Source: Edaphobacter modestus
GTDB lineage: Bacteria > Acidobacteriota > Terriglobia > Terriglobales > Acidobacteriaceae
Direction: 5' to 3'
NCBI RefSeq assembly: GCF_004217555.1
Contig: NZ_SHKW01000003.1
Location: forward strand, 164,187 to 228,186
DNA length: 64,000 nt
Positions 42,764-51,214 of this stretch are shown here, one piece after another. Under the pieces are notes generated by a model. The model searched no databases and had not been told where the DNA came from. It worked only from the letters and a program-made list of their open reading frames with translations. Position 1 is the first letter of the stretch, and each line of letters begins with the position of its first letter. Position numbers and translations under genes: made by a program.

Positions 42764-44125
42764 ATGAACTTCGAATCACGTAATCCGGCGACGGGAGAAC
42801 TGCTTGGCACTTATCCCGAGCACAACAAGGCAGAGATCGAGGTACGCTTGCAGCGCGCTTGGGACGGCTGGCGGCGCTGGTCCCGCACTCCACTGCAGGA
42901 GCGAATTGCCTTCCTCACTCGGCTCGCCGAGCTGCTGGAAGAGCGGGTCGAGACCTATGCCAGCCTAATCACCGCCGAGATGGGCAAGCCGCTGGCGGAC
43001 TCCATCTTCGAGATCAAGAAATCCGCCTGGGCCGCGCGGCACCTCGCCGAAGCGGGGGAAGCTTATCTCAAGCCACAGCCCATCCCCGGCATACCGGCGC
43101 AGATCGTATATGAATCGGTAGGGCCGATCTTCTCCGTTCAGCCGTGGAACGTACCCTTCTGGCAGGTGCTCCGCTTCTTCAACACCACGGCCCTTGTCGG
43201 CAATACCGCGATCATCAAGCACGCCGAAACGGTCCAAGGCTGCGCCGAGGCGCTGGAGACCCTGGTGCGCGACGCCGGTGGCCCCGAAGGACTCTATGTC
43301 AACCTTACAATCCCGGTTGACGCGTGTGCGGCCGTCATCGCCGATCCGCGTGTGCGGGCCGCCACCGTCACCGGCAGCGTCCGCGCCGGCCGCGCCGTAG
43401 CGGAGGAAGCGGCCCGAGTTGGCAAGAGAGTGGTGCTGGAACTCGGCGGTTCCGATCCATTCATCGTTCTGGAGGACGCCGATCTTGCGAAAGCCGTGCA
43501 GCTCGGCATAGCGTCGCGCTTCTTCAACAACAGTGAGGGTTGCATTTGCGCCAAGCGCTTTCTGGTGGCGGAGTCTCTGTTCGACGACTTCACCAAGGCG
43601 TTTGTCGAACAATCCAAGGCGCTCCCAATGGGCGATCCCATGACGGAAGGCATCAAGCTCGGCCCACTGGCCAGCTCCGGAGCCCGCAAGAACCTCCATC
43701 GCCAGGTGCTCGACGCGGTAAAGGCTGGAGCACGCATTCTCACTGGCGGTGAGATCCCCGCCGGCCCCGGCAATTTCTACCCAGCGACTGTGCTTGTTGG
43801 GCTGCCGCCCGAGGCGGCGATCGCCAAGGAAGAATTCTTTGGTCCCGTGGCTATGCTCTTCCCCTTCAAGACCGAGGACGAGGCGATTCGCCTCGCCAAC
43901 ATCACTGACTTCGGTCTCAGCGCTGCGGTCTGGAGTCGCGACCTCGTCAGGGCCCGTCGCGTTGCCGGCGAGATCGAGTCTGGAATGGTATTTATCAATG
44001 ACTTCACCCACACCGATCCCCGCGCACCGTTCGGAGGCTTCAAGGCTTCAGGGTATGGGCGCGAACTGGGCGCTCCCGGCGCACGGGAACTTACCAACCC
44101 AAAACTGATCTGGCAGGGTGCCTGA
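42764..44125 (+). CDS. NAD(P)-dependent aldehyde dehydrogenase, succinate-semialdehyde type
   Basis: 453 residues; it lacks the longer N-terminus of some ALDHs but is the usual length of the short SSADH (GabD/Sad-like) group. Motifs: VQPWNVPFWQVLRFF (Asn of the oxyanion hole), TVTGSVRAGRAVA, the catalytic Glu in VVLELGGSDPFIV, the catalytic Cys in NNSEGCICAKRF, and a C-terminal PFGGFKASGYGRELG. It oxidises an aldehyde to its acid with NAD(P)+. It begins a run of three dehydrogenases (SDR 44245, Zn-ADH 45402), suggesting stepwise oxidation of an alcohol. A GGGAG about seven bases before the ATG serves as ribosome site. Confidence 0.9.
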   Translation: MNFESRNPATGELLGTYPEHNKAEIEVRLQRAWDGWRRWSRTPLQERIAFLTRLAELLEERVETYASLITAEMGKPLADSIFEIKKSAWAARHLAEAGEAYLKPQPIPGIPAQIVYESVGPIFSVQPWNVPFWQVLRFFNTTALVGNTAIIKHAETVQGCAEALETLVRDAGGPEGLYVNLTIPVDACAAVIADPRVRAATVTGSVRAGRAVAEEAARVGKRVVLELGGSDPFIVLEDADLAKAVQLGIASRFFNNSEGCICAKRFLVAESLFDDFTKAFVEQSKALPMGDPMTEGIKLGPLASSGARKNLHRQVLDAVKAGARILTGGEIPAGPGNFYPATVLVGLPPEAAIAKEEFFGPVAMLFPFKTEDEAIRLANITDFGLSAAVWSRDLVRARRVAGEIESGMVFINDFTHTDPRAPFGGFKASGYGRELGAPGARELTNPKLIWQGA

Positions 44126-44244
44126 ACAACAGTACGCACCGAGTACCAATTGAGACGCTCGACATCGACCCGGTGAATGATCCGTCGCGAGCATTAAGCC
44201 GACCAACTGGCAAGGTTCTGAGATGAATAAAAGGAGATCATGAC

Positions 44245-45168
44245 ATGGCAACAGAGATACGTTTTGATGGACGCGTCGCAATCGTGACTGGGGCTGGTCG
44301 TGCGCTCGGGCGGGCGCACGCGATGCTGCTCGCCGAGCGTGGAGCGAAGGTCGTCGTCAACGACTTCGGCGGCGGGCCGGATGGAGCGGGCGGCGATACC
44401 TCGGTGGCGCAGGCCGTCGTTGCCGAGATCGTCGCTCGAGGCGGCGAAGCGGTAGCCAACACGGGCGACGTTTCGAAACAGTTCGACGCCCAGGCCATGG
44501 TGGCCGCGGCAATCGACAACTACGGCCGCGTTGACATCGTGATCAACAACGCCGGCATCATGACCGTCAACGACTTCGCGTCGATGTCTCTTGATGCGCT
44601 CCGGCGGCAGCTTGAGGTGCATGTCGTCGGAGCCTTCAACGTCACTCAGCAGGCGTGGCCGCATTTCGTCGATCAACAATACGGCCGCGTGGTGATGACC
44701 ATTTCGACGGGCGTCTTCGGTACGGCCGAGACTGTCCACTACTCCAGCGCGAAGGCCGGCGTGATCGGCCTGACGCGCAGTCTCGCGGTGGCTGGCAAGG
44801 ATCACGGGATCATGGTGAACGCGCTCTCCCCGAGCGCCTATTCGCGTTTGTTCAGCGATCCTGGGCTGCGCGCGTTTGCCACACCGCCAGCGGGCACAGC
44901 GACGGAAGGACGCGGTGAGCCCGAAACAGTGGTGCCCGTCGCCGCGTTCCTGGCCCACGAGTCGTGTCCGGTGACCGGCGAGATGTTCTCATCCACCGGC
45001 ACCAACGTAGGCCGGATCATCCTCGCCGCAACCCCTGGTCATACACAGGAGAACATGACCCTGGAGGCCATCCGCGACAACTGGGAGGCGATCTACGCTG
45101 TCGAGGACCTGGCGTTTCCTGCCAGTACCCGGGAGGCCTTGGATCTGAGGCGCAAGTGGAGCCTTTGA
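44245..45168 (+). CDS. short-chain dehydrogenase/reductase
   Basis: 307 residues, with a ribosome site (AAAGGAG) about ten bases upstream of the ATG. Rossmann motif TGAGRALGRAHA, the extra NDFGGGPDGAGGDTS insertion typical of 17-beta-HSD4 / MaoC-associated SDRs, NNAG, and the catalytic Ser/Tyr/Lys (TISTGVFG, YSSAK). The extended C-terminal part (190-307) is also seen in that subfamily. It likely oxidises a secondary alcohol or hydroxyacyl intermediate with NAD. It lies between the aldehyde and alcohol dehydrogenases; the substrate is unknown. Confidence 0.88.
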   Translation: MATEIRFDGRVAIVTGAGRALGRAHAMLLAERGAKVVVNDFGGGPDGAGGDTSVAQAVVAEIVARGGEAVANTGDVSKQFDAQAMVAAAIDNYGRVDIVINNAGIMTVNDFASMSLDALRRQLEVHVVGAFNVTQQAWPHFVDQQYGRVVMTISTGVFGTAETVHYSSAKAGVIGLTRSLAVAGKDHGIMVNALSPSAYSRLFSDPGLRAFATPPAGTATEGRGEPETVVPVAAFLAHESCPVTGEMFSSTGTNVGRIILAATPGHTQENMTLEAIRDNWEAIYAVEDLAFPASTREALDLRRKWSL

Positions 45169-45401
45169 ACACCAGCTCTGGGCAGTCTGAGCCTGCCTAC
45201 GAGGAGGCCCACGTTCTCGGACAATCGGCTAACCGTGCGGATTCGCAGCAGCCATGCCGGAGCGTGCAGCGACAATCGGCGGGCTGCTCAAGATTGCGAG
45301 TAGTGCCACTGGAGGTACGGAGGTCCAGCTATACGGCCTTCGGTCGCGTGAAAAGTAGCGTAGGTCGTTACTACAGAATCTCAACTGAGGAGGAAAGTTC
45401 G

Positions 45402-46526
45402 ATGAGCAAAAACACAACGCAGATTAAAGCCGCCGTCGTGCGCGAGAAAGGCGGGACTTTTAACATCGAAACCCTAACTTTGGAAGCTCCGCGCCGAGAC
45501 GAAGTATTGGTCAAGGTCGTCGCCACCGGTTTGTGCCACACAGATATGGTTGCCCGTGACAAGGGCTACCCGGTGCCACAGCCAATCGTGCTTGGCCACG
45601 AAGGCGCAGGAATCGTTGAGAGCGTGGGAGCGGATGTTGTCAAAGTCGCGCCCGGCGATTCCGTGGTGCTCACGTTCTTGACATGCGGACGTTGTAAGCC
45701 TTGTCGCTTGGGAAGGATGGCACATTGCGAGAAGACGTTCCCGCTCTGCTTCGGTGGAACGCGGTTGGACGGCAGCACTGCTACATTCGACGACCATGGC
45801 GAGAAAGTTCACGATCACTTTTTCGGGCAATCATCGTTTGCGACATACGCACTCGCTAATGAACGCAACGTGGTCAAGGTCAGCCGTGACCTACCGCTCG
45901 AACTCCTCGGTCCGCTCGGCTGCGGTATTCAGACCGGAGCCGGGGCCGTAATGAATGCGCTGAACGTGAGACCGGGTACAAGTTTCGCTTCCTTCGGCGT
46001 GGGCGCAGTTGGATGCTCAGCGATCATGGCAGCACGGGCTGTTGGAGCAACAACCATCGTCGCCATAGACATCGTGCCCTCGCGTCTGGAAATGGCAAAG
46101 GAACTTGGCGCGACGCATGCTATTAACAGTAAACAGACAAATCCAGTTGAGGCGATCCGAGATATTACTGGTGGCGGAGTCGACTATTCGCTAGAGGCCT
46201 CCGGGGACCCCAAAGCGTTGCATCAGGCGATAGAAGCACTCGGATCTCTCGGCACGTGCGGCATCGTCGGAGCAGAGCCATTAGGTACAGAGGTGAGCTT
46301 TGACGTGAACACCCTGATGATACAAGGCAAGGGGATACGCGGCATTCTTGAGGGTGAGAGCGTTCCTGACATTTTTATCCCTCAGCTCATCGAACTGAAC
46401 GCGCAGGGGCGCTTCCCGTTCGAGAAACTGACGAAGTTTTACAGCCTCGATCAAATCAATCAAGCTGCGCAAGACAGTGAAAAAGGGGACACAATCAAAC
46501 CCATTATTCGACTATCACCAGCGTGA
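45402..46526 (+). CDS. zinc-dependent (aryl-)alcohol dehydrogenase
   Basis: 374 residues from the ATG at 45402 (GAGGAGG upstream); the frame is open 5' over the SDR gene without meaning. Catalytic zinc ligands CHTDM (Cys and Asp/His region) and GHEGAGIVESVG. The structural zinc cysteines are in CGRCKPCRLGRMAHCEK. NAD fold GVGAVGCSAIMAARAVGA. Residues around FGTR...DHFFGQSSFATYA are as in benzyl/aryl alcohol dehydrogenases (XylB type). It oxidises an alcohol to the aldehyde used by the ALDH upstream. Confidence 0.9.
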   Translation: MSKNTTQIKAAVVREKGGTFNIETLTLEAPRRDEVLVKVVATGLCHTDMVARDKGYPVPQPIVLGHEGAGIVESVGADVVKVAPGDSVVLTFLTCGRCKPCRLGRMAHCEKTFPLCFGGTRLDGSTATFDDHGEKVHDHFFGQSSFATYALANERNVVKVSRDLPLELLGPLGCGIQTGAGAVMNALNVRPGTSFASFGVGAVGCSAIMAARAVGATTIVAIDIVPSRLEMAKELGATHAINSKQTNPVEAIRDITGGGVDYSLEASGDPKALHQAIEALGSLGTCGIVGAEPLGTEVSFDVNTLMIQGKGIRGILEGESVPDIFIPQLIELNAQGRFPFEKLTKFYSLDQINQAAQDSEKGDTIKPIIRLSPA

Positions 46527-46634
46527 GCTGATCAGCGAAATGGAGTCGATTCAAAAACACAGGATAGCCTCAATTGCATTGTCCCGACTAACAGATCGCT
46601 CCCAGCGGGGAACGCAAAAAGAAAGGAACGCACT

Positions 46635-47102
46635 ATGGAAGCACGCCTTAATGCTCAGCAAGCATCTCCAGCGGCTTACGCGGCCATGGTCGGTTTGGAG
46701 ATGTTTGTTCGAAAAGCATCCAAACTCGAACCATCGCTTGTCGAACTCGTGAAGATGCGCGCCTCGCAGATCAATGGATGTGCCTACTGTATTGATATGC
46801 ACTCCAAAGACGCCCGTAGCCAGGGCGAGACGGAACAGCGTCTGTATGCGCTTACCTCATGGCGAGAGACACCATTCTTCACCGCACGAGAGCGCGCGGC
46901 TCTAGCATGGACCGAGGCTCTGACCCTAATTACGGAGGGCCATGTGCCGGATGACGTATATGAGTTAGCGAAGCAGAGTTTCTCGGATGAGGAACTCGTG
47001 AATCTCACGCTAGCTGTCATCACTATCAACGGTTGGAACCGTCTCGCGATTTCATTTCGATCGGTACCTGGAGCCTACCAGCCAAGAATGCGTAACCGGT
47101 GA
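46635..47102 (+). CDS. carboxymuconolactone decarboxylase / AhpD-like protein
   Basis: 155 residues. CMD domain with the redox CXXC and proton-relay His in LVKMRASQINGCAYCIDMHSKDAR, the arrangement of alkylhydroperoxidase AhpD-like proteins rather than true decarboxylases. AAAGGA precedes the ATG by eight bases. It is probably involved in peroxide protection or thiol redox work within the catabolic block. Followed within eight bases by the cupin gene. Confidence 0.88.
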   Translation: MEARLNAQQASPAAYAAMVGLEMFVRKASKLEPSLVELVKMRASQINGCAYCIDMHSKDARSQGETEQRLYALTSWRETPFFTARERAALAWTEALTLITEGHVPDDVYELAKQSFSDEELVNLTLAVITINGWNRLAISFRSVPGAYQPRMRNR

Positions 47103-47109
47103 CATCAAA

Positions 47110-47493
47110 GTGATCAAACTCATACTCATGTTTTCAATTCTTCTGACCGGAACACTGGTGGCTCAAGAAGCAAAGGTAACGCCGCTTCTGTCGAAGGACC
47201 TGACAGGAATTCCTGGCAAGGAAGGCCTGATGATTACGGTCGACTACGCACCAGGAGCTACGGACGCGATCCACCGTCACAATGCCCATGTCTTCGTCTA
47301 CGTTCTTGACGGGTCGGTTGTGATGCAAGTCAGAGGTGGCAGGGAAGTGACGCTTGTCCCAGGCCAAACCTTCTACGAGAGTCCACAGGACGTACACGTC
47401 GTAGGTCGCAACGCCAGTAAGACGGAACCCGCGAAGTTCCTTGTTTTCTTTGTGAAGGATAAGGGGGCTCCGTCTCTTATCCCCGCTAAATAG
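47110..47493 (+). CDS. secreted cupin-domain protein
   Basis: 127 residues, GTG start. Signal peptide about 1-19 (LILMFSILLTGTLVAQ). Single cupin barrel with both motifs: DAIHRHNAHVFVYVLDGSV (metal-binding His) and PGQTFYESPQDVHVVGRNAS. A periplasmic metal cupin of unknown substrate; CMD plus cupin pairs are common beside oxidoreductases. The next gene is 147 bp away. Confidence 0.85.
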   Translation: MIKLILMFSILLTGTLVAQEAKVTPLLSKDLTGIPGKEGLMITVDYAPGATDAIHRHNAHVFVYVLDGSVVMQVRGGREVTLVPGQTFYESPQDVHVVGRNASKTEPAKFLVFFVKDKGAPSLIPAK

Positions 47494-47640
47494 ACGTCCG
47501 CAACTCAACGAGAATACAAGCAACTTCTCAATGTTCATCGCGGCGTCAGGCCTAAGACGCGATGAACTACTTACCAGCGGCACTTAGAGGCAAGTGTTTG
47601 CTTGAAAGGAAGCCTCTTCTCGATGGATGTGGAGCTCGGA

Positions 47641-48099
47641 ATGGACGGAAACTGGAAACTCCTTGATCTGAGTGCGCTTGCTCTAAGACTGGCGCTCGCG
47701 ACATCATTTCTGTCGGCCGTCGCCGATCGTTTTGGAATATGGGGAAAGTCTGGAGAACCGCATGTGTCGTGGGGCGACTTTGCGCACTTTGTCGTCTATA
47801 CGGAACGACTGACATCGATTGTGCCGCAGTCTCTGGGGCCCTCAATGGCCTGGATAGCAACTGTTGCTGAAATCGTACTTGCGTTGGCTCTCCTGGTGGG
47901 TTGGCAGACGCGCGCAGCGGCGTTTCTAAGCGGTTCGCTGCTGCTGCTTTTTGGGCTAGCGATGGCGTTCGCGCTCGGCATCAAAGCACCGCTCGACTTC
48001 TCCGTATTTTCCGCGGCGACAGGTGCTTTCCTTCTGTCCGGGCTAGATCGTTACAAACGTAGCCTCGACGATAGGAAATCGGAGGCAGGCAGTCGATGA
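47641..48099 (+). CDS. DoxX-family membrane protein
   Basis: 152 residues from the ATG at 47641 (GGAG seven bases upstream); ATG 47623 or TTG 47602 in the same frame are alternatives. Four membrane helices, DoxX pattern ALRLALATSFLSAVADRFGIWG near the N-terminus and EIVLALALLVGWQTRAAA in the middle. DoxX proteins are quinone-linked membrane subunits or redox/stress partners; the role here is unknown. The stop overlaps the start of the next DoxX gene (ATGA). Confidence 0.8.
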   Translation: MDGNWKLLDLSALALRLALATSFLSAVADRFGIWGKSGEPHVSWGDFAHFVVYTERLTSIVPQSLGPSMAWIATVAEIVLALALLVGWQTRAAAFLSGSLLLLFGLAMAFALGIKAPLDFSVFSAATGAFLLSGLDRYKRSLDDRKSEAGSR

Positions 48100-48536
48100 T
48101 CGAGAAAATGCTTCACACAGATCCAGACTACGCCTTGACCTTTCTCAGGATTATTGCTGGACTCATCATTTTTCCATACGGCATGCAGAAACTCTTTGGA
48201 TGGTTTGGAGGGCCAGGAATCGGCGGCACTCTGAAAGACCTGGATTCTCGCAGGATTCCGAGAAGCATTGCATGGCTGATCATCGTCGGACAGTCTTTTG
48301 GAAGCATTGCGCTAGTAGCGGGCTTTCTGGGCAGAATCTCGGCTGGTGGTCTGTTCATAATCTTTACGGGTGCGCTTATAGTGCATTTGCCCGATGGATG
48401 GGCAATGAATTGGTTTGGCGAAAAGAGAGGGGAAGGGATTGAGTATTTCGTAATGCTCCTCTCGCTGCTCTTGATAGTCATCGTTAGAGGAAGCGGCGCC
48501 ATGTCAATCGATCTTTGGCTAACACTTAGGAGTTAA
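48096..48536 (+). CDS. DoxX-family membrane protein
   Basis: 146 residues. LRIIAGLIIFPYGMQKLFGWFGG is the DoxX N-terminal signature, followed by three more helices (SIAWLIIVGQSFGSIALVAGFL). Coupled to the preceding DoxX gene by an ATGA overlap. Together they may form a heteromeric membrane unit. Next on the strand is the efflux operon. Confidence 0.88.
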   Translation: MIEKMLHTDPDYALTFLRIIAGLIIFPYGMQKLFGWFGGPGIGGTLKDLDSRRIPRSIAWLIIVGQSFGSIALVAGFLGRISAGGLFIIFTGALIVHLPDGWAMNWFGEKRGEGIEYFVMLLSLLLIVIVRGSGAMSIDLWLTLRS

Positions 48537-48588
48537 TGGGCAATCGGCTTCGAGAAAAGAGAAGGACGTGGGGCCTAAGGAGATTCAT

Positions 48589-49944
48589 ATGCGATACCGG
48601 CCGCTCTCTGAGTTATCTAGGAGACCTATGAGAGCTCTCGGCTGTCTGCTTCTGGGCTATCTGGGTCTGGCGATCGTATGCAATTGCGCGAGCGCCGAAA
48701 CGGCAGCTGCCCGGCCGCTGAGCATGAAAGAGGCTGTACAACTGGCCATGCAGCAGAATCCACAACGCCTTATCGCGCGTTTGGCCGTGAACGAGCGACG
48801 CGAGGACAAGACCATTGCTCAATCAGCGCTTCTGCCCCAGGTCAACATGGTGGCCGGAGAGAGCGTGAATAGCTACAACAGTCAAAGCCGCGTTGGCGGA
48901 CCCAATCCAGTGCGTATCGGCCCTTTTCAGGCGGTCGATGCGGGCGGGGAATTTTCCTTGAACGTGTTCAACATGCCACTGATACGCCGCTACCAGGCCA
49001 GCCGTGAGGACGTACATACCGCGACCTTTCTAGAAACGACGGAAAGGGAGCAAATTACGGCGCTGATCGTGGCGAGATATCTCGGAATCCTACGCGCGGC
49101 GGCCAATCGCGATGCCGCGGCATCACGAGTAGAACTGGCCCAAAGGCTCTATGATCAGGCGCTGCAATTGCAAAAAACAGGCGTCGGCACTGATATTGAC
49201 ACGCTGCGAGCACAGGTCGAACTGCAAAACGAGAAGCAGCGGCTCATTGATGCAACCACCGAGCGGAATACAGAAACCTATGCACTGGCGCAAACCCTGG
49301 CGCTTTCCGACGGGCAGGAGCCCGAGCTGACCGACGCCATGGAGTTCTATCACGTCCCGGATTTCGCGCTTGAGGACCTGATGCGACAAGCTCTCCAGGA
49401 TAGGCCTGAGATGAAGGCTGTGCAGTCAGCCGAACGCGCAGCTTCCCTTCGCACGAAAGCCGCAGGCGAACAGCGATTGCCAAGTTTGCAGTTCTCCAGC
49501 TTGTACGACTATCAAGCAAGAAAGTTAGACAGTGGGCTCGGGGCTTATGCCTATTCCTTCTCTCTAGATATGCCATTGTGGACCAGCGGTCGAATCAGCG
49601 CCGAGCAGCAGCGGGCAAGGTTACAGCAGGAACAGATCAGTCAAAGCCGTCGCGACCTGGAGAATGCCATTGAACAGCAGGTCAAGACTGCTCTGGATCA
49701 GCTGAATGCTGCCAAACAATCTGTGGATGTGGCCGAACTCGGGTTGACGCTGGCTCGGCAGGAAGTTGAGCGAGCGAGAAGGCGCTTCGAGTCCGGTGTG
49801 GCCACGAATATTGAAGTCATCACGGCTCAGAGCGACCTCGCCCGTGCTGATGATAATCGTATCCAGGCTTTGTACCGCTTTAATCAAGCGCGGGCTGACC
49901 TGGCCAGGAGCAATGGGCATGCGGAGGACACTTATGGCCACTAA
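48589..49944 (+). CDS. TolC-family outer-membrane factor
   Basis: 451 residues from the ATG at 48589 (AAGGAG six bases upstream); an upstream in-frame GTG is less likely. Signal peptide about 15-38 (LLLGYLGLAIVCNCASA). Two outer_membrane_efflux repeats: PLSMKEAVQLAMQQNPQRLIARLAVNER and ARRRFESGVATNIEVITAQSDLARA. It overlaps the adaptor gene by 11 bp. Outer-membrane channel of the second tripartite pump in the window. Confidence 0.9.
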   Translation: MRYRPLSELSRRPMRALGCLLLGYLGLAIVCNCASAETAAARPLSMKEAVQLAMQQNPQRLIARLAVNERREDKTIAQSALLPQVNMVAGESVNSYNSQSRVGGPNPVRIGPFQAVDAGGEFSLNVFNMPLIRRYQASREDVHTATFLETTEREQITALIVARYLGILRAAANRDAAASRVELAQRLYDQALQLQKTGVGTDIDTLRAQVELQNEKQRLIDATTERNTETYALAQTLALSDGQEPELTDAMEFYHVPDFALEDLMRQALQDRPEMKAVQSAERAASLRTKAAGEQRLPSLQFSSLYDYQARKLDSGLGAYAYSFSLDMPLWTSGRISAEQQRARLQQEQISQSRRDLENAIEQQVKTALDQLNAAKQSVDVAELGLTLARQEVERARRRFESGVATNIEVITAQSDLARADDNRIQALYRFNQARADLARSNGHAEDTYGH

Positions 49945-51214
49945 TCCCGCTACGACAATGGAGCAACCCGCCCTCACCGCGATTGCCAGCCCTCCCGATG
50001 GACAGTCCGTGTGGAAGCACTGGAGGCTTCTCCTTGTTCTTTCCCTTGTTTGCGTGGGGTGTGTGGTCGCCACGTTTTTGTTTTTCTCGGGTCGCGTTTC
50101 AACCGACGATGCGCAAGTGGACAGCCACATCAGTTCAGTCTCATCGCGTATTTCGGGCCACATCGACCAAATCCAGGTGGATGACAATCAACAGGTCGCG
50201 GCAGGCGAATTACTGGCGCGGATTGATCCCCGCGATTACCAGGCGGAGGTCGACCAGGCCACGGCCGCCCTTGAGATGGCCATCGCTCAGGAGCGATCGG
50301 CCAACGTGACAGTGCGACTGACAGGTGACACAGTCCGCACCGGGATCGAGAGCGCTGTAGCCGCTGAGTCTGCCTCGGAGTCCGAGCTGGTGCGGTCGCA
50401 GAAGTCATTCGAGCAAACAGCAACTGCAACGCTTAATGCCGCCCAGGCTGCCATGGAGGCAAAGCGTGCCGTAAATGTCCGGGCCCAAGCGGACTTAGCG
50501 CGGTATCAGCCGTTGCTCGTTTCGGCAGACGTCTCAAAGATGCAGTTTGACGCAGTCCAGGCCTCGGCGCAAGTTGCCGCCAGCGAATTCGCGCTCGCTC
50601 AAGAAAAGCTCGCGGAAGCTCAAAAAGCGGTCGATATTGCCCGGGCGCAGACCGACGCCGCCGTGGCCCAGGTGATCAAGTCAAAAGCCATCGTTCGTCA
50701 GAGCGAAGCGCTGCGGCAACAAATCGGAGAGCGCGATGCGCAGCATAGATCGTCCGTGGCCGCGGTGGAACACGCTAAAGCCCAACTCGATCTCGCCAAG
50801 CTTCAATTGAGCTATTCGGAAATCCGCGCCCCCATCTCTGGCGTCGTGACCCAAAGAAGCGTGCAGCTAGGGGACCAAGTTGCGCCGGGTCAACTGCTGC
50901 TTACGATTGTGCCGCTTGATCAGATTTATGTAACGGCCAACTTCAAAGAAACCCAATTGGCCCATATGCACTCCGGACAACGCGCTGTGATAAGGGCCGA
51001 CATGTACGGCGACCTGCGGTTTGAAGGAACCGTCAATTCAATTTCCGGCGCCGCAGGTTCGCGACAGGCCCTGCTCCCGCCCCAAAATGCGACGGGGAAC
51101 TTTGTGAAAGTGGTGCAACGCATTCCGGTCAAGATCCTCGTGACGCGAAGCTCTCGCACGGATGCTTTGTTACGCCCTGGTACCAACGTCAAGGCCACCG
51201 TTTATGTCCACTGA
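49934..51214 (+). CDS. EmrA-type membrane-fusion adaptor
   Basis: 426 residues from the ATG at 49934, 11 bp inside the TolC gene. One membrane helix (LLLVLSLVCVGCVVATFLFF) is followed by STDDAQVDSHISSVSSRISGHIDQIQVDDNQQVAAGELLARIDPRDY, the classic EmrA/HlyD opening. A long Ala/Gln-rich coiled hairpin (about 110-290) and the second lipoyl half IRAPISGVVTQRSVQLGDQVAPGQ complete it. Links the MFS pump to TolC. Confidence 0.92.
   Translation: MATNPATTMEQPALTAIASPPDGQSVWKHWRLLLVLSLVCVGCVVATFLFFSGRVSTDDAQVDSHISSVSSRISGHIDQIQVDDNQQVAAGELLARIDPRDYQAEVDQATAALEMAIAQERSANVTVRLTGDTVRTGIESAVAAESASESELVRSQKSFEQTATATLNAAQAAMEAKRAVNVRAQADLARYQPLLVSADVSKMQFDAVQASAQVAASEFALAQEKLAEAQKAVDIARAQTDAAVAQVIKSKAIVRQSEALRQQIGERDAQHRSSVAAVEHAKAQLDLAKLQLSYSEIRAPISGVVTQRSVQLGDQVAPGQLLLTIVPLDQIYVTANFKETQLAHMHSGQRAVIRADMYGDLRFEGTVNSISGAAGSRQALLPPQNATGNFVKVVQRIPVKILVTRSSRTDALLRPGTNVKATVYVH

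Noticed and set aside
42965..44011. Minus-strand 348-codon ORF opposite the aldehyde dehydrogenase
   Set aside because: Complete overlap with a gene carrying clear ALDH motifs; the antisense frame is open because of third-position GC and has no recognisable domain.
44194..44958. Minus-strand 254-codon ORF opposite the SDR gene
   Set aside because: Shadow of the SDR reading frame; low-complexity His/Arg-rich product, no ribosome site.
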